Part shown: positions 1-5,401 of the stretch, in pieces
Position numbering within the stretch: the first letter of the stretch is position 1
How the letters are laid out: each line of letters starts with the position of its first letter
Source of the DNA: Bombella pollinis
GTDB lineage: Bacteria; Pseudomonadota; Alphaproteobacteria; Acetobacterales; Acetobacteraceae
Direction: 5' to 3'
NCBI RefSeq assembly: GCF_026385485.1
Contig: NZ_JANIDX010000010.1
Location: 1 to 5,401, forward strand
Length of the DNA stretch: 5,401 nucleotides
Translations under genes and position numbers: made by a program
The notes under the pieces: generated by a model
Database searches by the model: none
What the model was told of the DNA's origin: nothing
Seen by the model: only the letters and a program-made list of their open reading frames with translations

Positions 1-29
1 CTGGGGCGGGAGTTCTGGGGTTGTTTGGG

Positions 30-41
30 TGGTCATTGAGA
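30..41 (+). promoter_or_regulatory. boxA-like antitermination site in the rRNA leader
   Basis: TGGTCATTGAGA matches the Escherichia coli rrn boxA (TGCTCTTTAACA) at 8 of 12 positions and lies 28 nt before the 16S processing stem. A related copy stands before 23S at 2043-2054; over 19 nt (30-48 against 2043-2061) the two agree at 15 positions. In E. coli, boxA RNA binds NusB-NusE and makes rRNA transcription resistant to Rho. The role here is inferred from position and similarity. No boxB hairpin can be seen because the window starts only 29 nt upstream. Confidence 0.6.
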
Positions 42-69
42 ATTGAATATTGGTTAATAAGTAGAGACT

Positions 70-99
70 GGAAGGGATATGTTGGCGGCGTTTTTTGTT
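70..99 (+). other. 5' arm of the 16S precursor processing stem
   Basis: This arm pairs with 1749-1778 across the whole 16S gene. All 30 positions pair when G-U wobbles are allowed: 70-90 with 1758-1778 is a 21-bp core with two wobbles, and 91-99 with 1749-1757 is a weaker U-rich extension. Such stems release pre-16S by RNase III cleavage in other bacteria. The pairing is seen directly, while the enzyme is inferred. Confidence 0.9.
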
Positions 100-191
100 G
101 GTTAAGGCTGATAGAAGTTTAGCTGTTGATGTATCTGACTTTAAGTTTGAGCGTTGAATTAAGCTAGATGTTGATTCTGTTGGTCTGGATT

Positions 192-1867
<1,676 letters not shown>

Positions 1868-1877
1868 CCAGGATGCT

Positions 1878-1953
1878 GGGGGCATAGCTCAGCTGGGAGA
1901 GCACCTGCTTTGCAAGCAGGGGGTCGTCGGTTCGAACCCGTCTGCCTCCACCA
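1878..1953 (+). tRNA. tRNA-Ala (anticodon UGC)
   Basis: This 76-nt cloverleaf reads GCN alanine codons. The acceptor stem 1878-1884/1943-1949 includes G3-U70 (1880 with 1947), the main identity element for alanyl-tRNA synthetase. The D arm is 1887-1890/1899-1902. The anticodon arm is 1904-1908/1916-1920 with loop TTTGCAA and TGC at 1911-1913. The T loop is TTCGAAC (1931-1937). The T stem 1926-1930/1938-1942 has one T-T mismatch, 1927 against 1941. The discriminator A1950 is followed by an encoded CCA. Only 10 nt separate it from tRNA-Ile, so the two are cut from one precursor. Confidence 0.99.
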
Positions 1954-2000
1954 CATATTTGGTGGGACTAGGAAGAGAGTAGAGGAAAGAGGAAAGAGTT

Positions 2001-2038
2001 CTTCTTTTAAGTAGCGATGTGTTGCTATTTAGAAGGAG
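2001..2038 (+). other. 17-bp hairpin just upstream of the spacer boxA
   Basis: Bases 2001-2017 pair without interruption with 2022-2038 (17 pairs, four of them G-U) around a TGTG tetraloop at 2018-2021. The hairpin ends 4 nt before the boxA-like site. In E. coli rrn leaders the order is boxB hairpin then boxA, so this may be a boxB analogue. That role is inference. It has no following T tract, so it is not a terminator. Confidence 0.65.
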
Positions 2039-2042
2039 TATC

Positions 2043-2054
2043 TGGTCTTTGAGG
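2043..2054 (+). promoter_or_regulatory. boxA-like antitermination site before 23S
   Basis: TGGTCTTTGAGG matches E. coli boxA (TGCTCTTTAACA) at 8 of 12 positions, including the TCTTT core, and resembles the leader copy at 30-41. A second boxA in the 16S-23S spacer is known from E. coli rrn operons, where it reloads the Nus complex before 23S. That function is inferred here. Confidence 0.6.
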
Positions 2055-2070
2055 TGTGAATCGGTTGGTG

Positions 2071-2164
2071 CGCTATCTGCGTATTCTGCAATGGGTTGTC
2101 TGACCTTTGGTAGGGGATGTTTCCTTGTCTCCTACGGAACATTGCAGGGGATATTCAGATGGCG
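2071..2164 (+). other. Extended imperfect hairpin in the 23S leader
   Basis: Three nested helices are visible: 2071-2079 with 2156-2164 (9 bp, one G-U), 2086-2093 with 2140-2147 (8 bp, all Watson-Crick), and 2110-2118 with 2127-2135 (9 bp, two G-U). A weak 4-bp helix, 2081-2084 with 2151-2154, could bridge the first two. Together they would form one long arm between boxA and the 23S processing stem. Its function is unknown. Confidence 0.55.
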
Positions 2165-2175
2165 AGAATGAAGTG

Positions 2176-2207
2176 ACTGACATTATATGTCCGGAACTGT
2201 CATTATA
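2176..2207 (+). repeat. Imperfect 12-nt direct repeat pair
   Basis: ACTGACATTATA (2176-2187) and ACTGTCATTATA (2196-2207) differ at one base and start 20 nt apart. The first copy overlaps a 5-bp hairpin (2179-2183 with 2187-2191). They may be chance or remnants of a small duplication in the spacer. Confidence 0.5.
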
Positions 2208-2240
2208 GTGTCTGAGTGTGAGAAATCACAGTTGGTCACT

Positions 2241-2264
2241 GTGTGACTGGTTACTGTGCATGTG
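2241..2264 (+). other. 5' arm of the 23S precursor processing stem
   Basis: This arm pairs with 5010-5033 across the whole 23S gene: 24 consecutive pairs with a single G-U (2250 with 5024). After a small internal loop, 2232-2236 also pairs with 5036-5040. On the inner side, 2265-2272 pairs with 4994-5001 as the terminal helix of 23S. RNase III is the expected enzyme, by analogy with other bacteria. Confidence 0.93.
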
Positions 2265-2265
2265 G

Positions 2266-5001
<2,736 letters not shown>

Positions 5002-5009
5002 ACCTAAAA

Positions 5010-5033
5010 CACATGCACAGTAATCAGTCACAC
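5010..5033 (+). other. 3' arm of the 23S precursor processing stem
   Basis: This is the complement of 2241-2264. It begins 8 nt after the end of the terminal 23S helix. Those 8 nt (5002-5009) have no counterpart on the 5' side, so they would bulge between helix 1 and the stem. Confidence 0.93.
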
Positions 5034-5070
5034 TCACCAAAAAATACCAACCACACCCCAATCACCTAAA

Positions 5071-5081
5071 GGGTGAGCGGG
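5071..5081 (+). other. 5' arm of the 5S precursor stem
   Basis: GGGTGAGCG at 5071-5079 is perfectly complementary to 5206-5214. Two more pairs (5080 with 5205 as G-U, 5081 with 5204) carry the helix to a 2x2 internal loop (AA against CC) just outside 5S helix I. It closes the 5S precursor. In other bacteria RNase E, or RNase III-type enzymes, cut here. Confidence 0.8.
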
Positions 5082-5083
5082 AA

Positions 5084-5201
5084 GACCTGGTGGCTATGGC
5101 GGAGGATCCATACCCGATCCCATCCCGAACTCGGCCGTTAAAGCCTCCAGCGCCTATGATACTGCTTCTTAAGAAGCGGAAAAGTCGGTCGCCGCCAGGT
5201 C
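5084..5201 (+). rRNA. rrf: 5S ribosomal RNA
   Basis: This is a complete 5S rRNA of about 118 nt. The ends are set by helix I, 5084-5093 with 5192-5201 (10 pairs, one T-G). Helix II contains GGAGG (5101-5105) with CCTCC (5144-5148). The conserved loop CCCGAACTCGG lies at 5124-5134. The helix IV hairpin is GCTTC-TTAA-GAAGC at 5164-5177. The RNA binds uL18, uL5 and bL25 in the central protuberance of the large subunit. It follows 23S by about 80 nt and precedes tRNA-fMet by 38 nt, the usual order in alphaproteobacterial rrn operons. Exact mature ends may differ by one or two bases. Confidence 0.98.
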
Positions 5202-5203
5202 CC

Positions 5204-5214
5204 CTCGCTCACCC
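5204..5214 (+). other. 3' arm of the 5S precursor stem
   Basis: CGCTCACCC at 5206-5214 pairs with 5071-5079, and 5204-5205 extends the helix by two. The two arms could be mistaken for a terminator hairpin, but they enclose 5S, no T tract follows, and a tRNA lies 25 nt downstream. Confidence 0.8.
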
Positions 5215-5239
5215 ACTCCATACTTAAACCACCCACTAC

Positions 5240-5316
<77 letters not shown>

Positions 5317-5401
5317 ATAAATACCATACACAAATCCCAGATAAATCCCTAAACCCACACACCACTAAAACATACCCTTGCCTCTGTGATAAGCTTATCC
5401 C
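5317..5401 (+). other. Downstream tail, no gene or terminator recognised
   Basis: This A/C-rich stretch has few G residues (about 5 of 85). I see no GC hairpin followed by a T run, so the operon's terminator is either beyond the window or factor-dependent. A 12-bp perfect palindrome, GATAAGCTTATC, sits at 5388-5399, too close to the edge to interpret. Confidence 0.6.

Larger units (their letters stand above)
1..191 (+). other. rRNA operon leader (external transcribed spacer)
   Basis: This stretch before the mature 16S has no plausible gene. It is strongly G/T-rich and poor in C (about 64 G to 15 C by hand count). It holds a boxA-like site at 30-41 and the 5' arm of the 16S processing stem at 70-99. 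Positions 100-191, between that arm and mature 16S, show no strong hairpin to me. I found no well-spaced -35/-10 pair, so the operon promoters are probably upstream of base 1. That makes this transcribed leader rather than promoter DNA, which is an inference. Confidence 0.8.
1954..2265 (+). other. tRNA-Ala to 23S spacer, structured, no gene
   Basis: This 312-nt spacer has no supportable coding sequence. It begins with a purine-rich stretch (about 1967-1998). A 17-bp hairpin (2001-2038), a boxA-like site (2043-2054), an extended folded segment (2071-2164), a short repeat pair and the 5' arm of the 23S processing stem (2241-2264) follow. A 5-bp hairpin at 2179-2191 and a 6-bp hairpin at 2227-2243 are also present. 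The latter overlaps the processing arm and could compete with it. Confidence 0.85.

Noticed and set aside
36..60. Possible promoter with TTGAGA (36-41) and TAATAA (55-60)
   Set aside because: The gap is only 13 bases, too short for a sigma-70 promoter, and it overlaps the boxA-like site.
5071..5214. Complementary arms around 5S as an intrinsic terminator
   Set aside because: The arms are 126 nt apart and enclose 5S, and a tRNA follows without a T tract. They form a processing stem.

Overview
This window holds one complete bacterial ribosomal RNA operon on the + strand. The order is 16S rRNA, tRNA-Ile(GAU), tRNA-Ala(UGC), 23S rRNA, 5S rRNA, tRNA-fMet(CAU). I see no protein-coding gene that I can support. 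The open reading frames on both strands lie inside, or antisense to, highly conserved rRNA and tRNA.

The 16S is alphaproteobacterial. It has a short V1, a GTAGAGGTGAAATTCGTAGAT segment around V5, and a helix-44 tip that I recognise from acetic acid bacteria (Acetobacteraceae, Rhodospirillales). The Ile-Ala spacer tRNAs and a trailing initiator tRNA fit that group. The flanks and spacers are AT-richer than the genes. I cannot name the genus from memory. An insect- or plant-associated acetic acid bacterium is possible, but that is a guess.

Layout: 1-191 is the leader, with a boxA-like site and the 5' arm of the 16S processing stem. 192-1675 is 16S. 1676-1790 is the 16S trailer, with two small hairpins and the 3' processing arm. 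tRNA-Ile (1791-1867) and tRNA-Ala (1878-1953) are only 10 nt apart. 1954-2265 is a 312-nt spacer with a 17-bp hairpin, a second boxA-like site, a long folded segment, and the 5' arm of the 23S processing stem. 2266-5001 is 23S. 5002-5083 carries the 3' arm of the 23S stem and the 5' arm of the 5S stem. 5084-5201 is 5S, and 5240-5316 is tRNA-fMet. 5317-5401 is an A/C-rich tail with no recognisable terminator. The promoters probably lie upstream of base 1.

The unit is presumably transcribed as one precursor. Each rRNA sits at the base of a stem joining its own flanks: about 30 bp for 16S, 24 bp plus extensions for 23S, 9-11 bp for 5S. These stems would release the pre-rRNAs through RNase III-type and RNase E-type cleavage, with RNase P and 3' processing at the tRNAs. 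The boxA-like sites before 16S and 23S would recruit the Nus antitermination complex. I found no undescribed biological system. The points most worth checking are the initiator tRNA (A29:U41 and U73) and the structured spacer around the second boxA.
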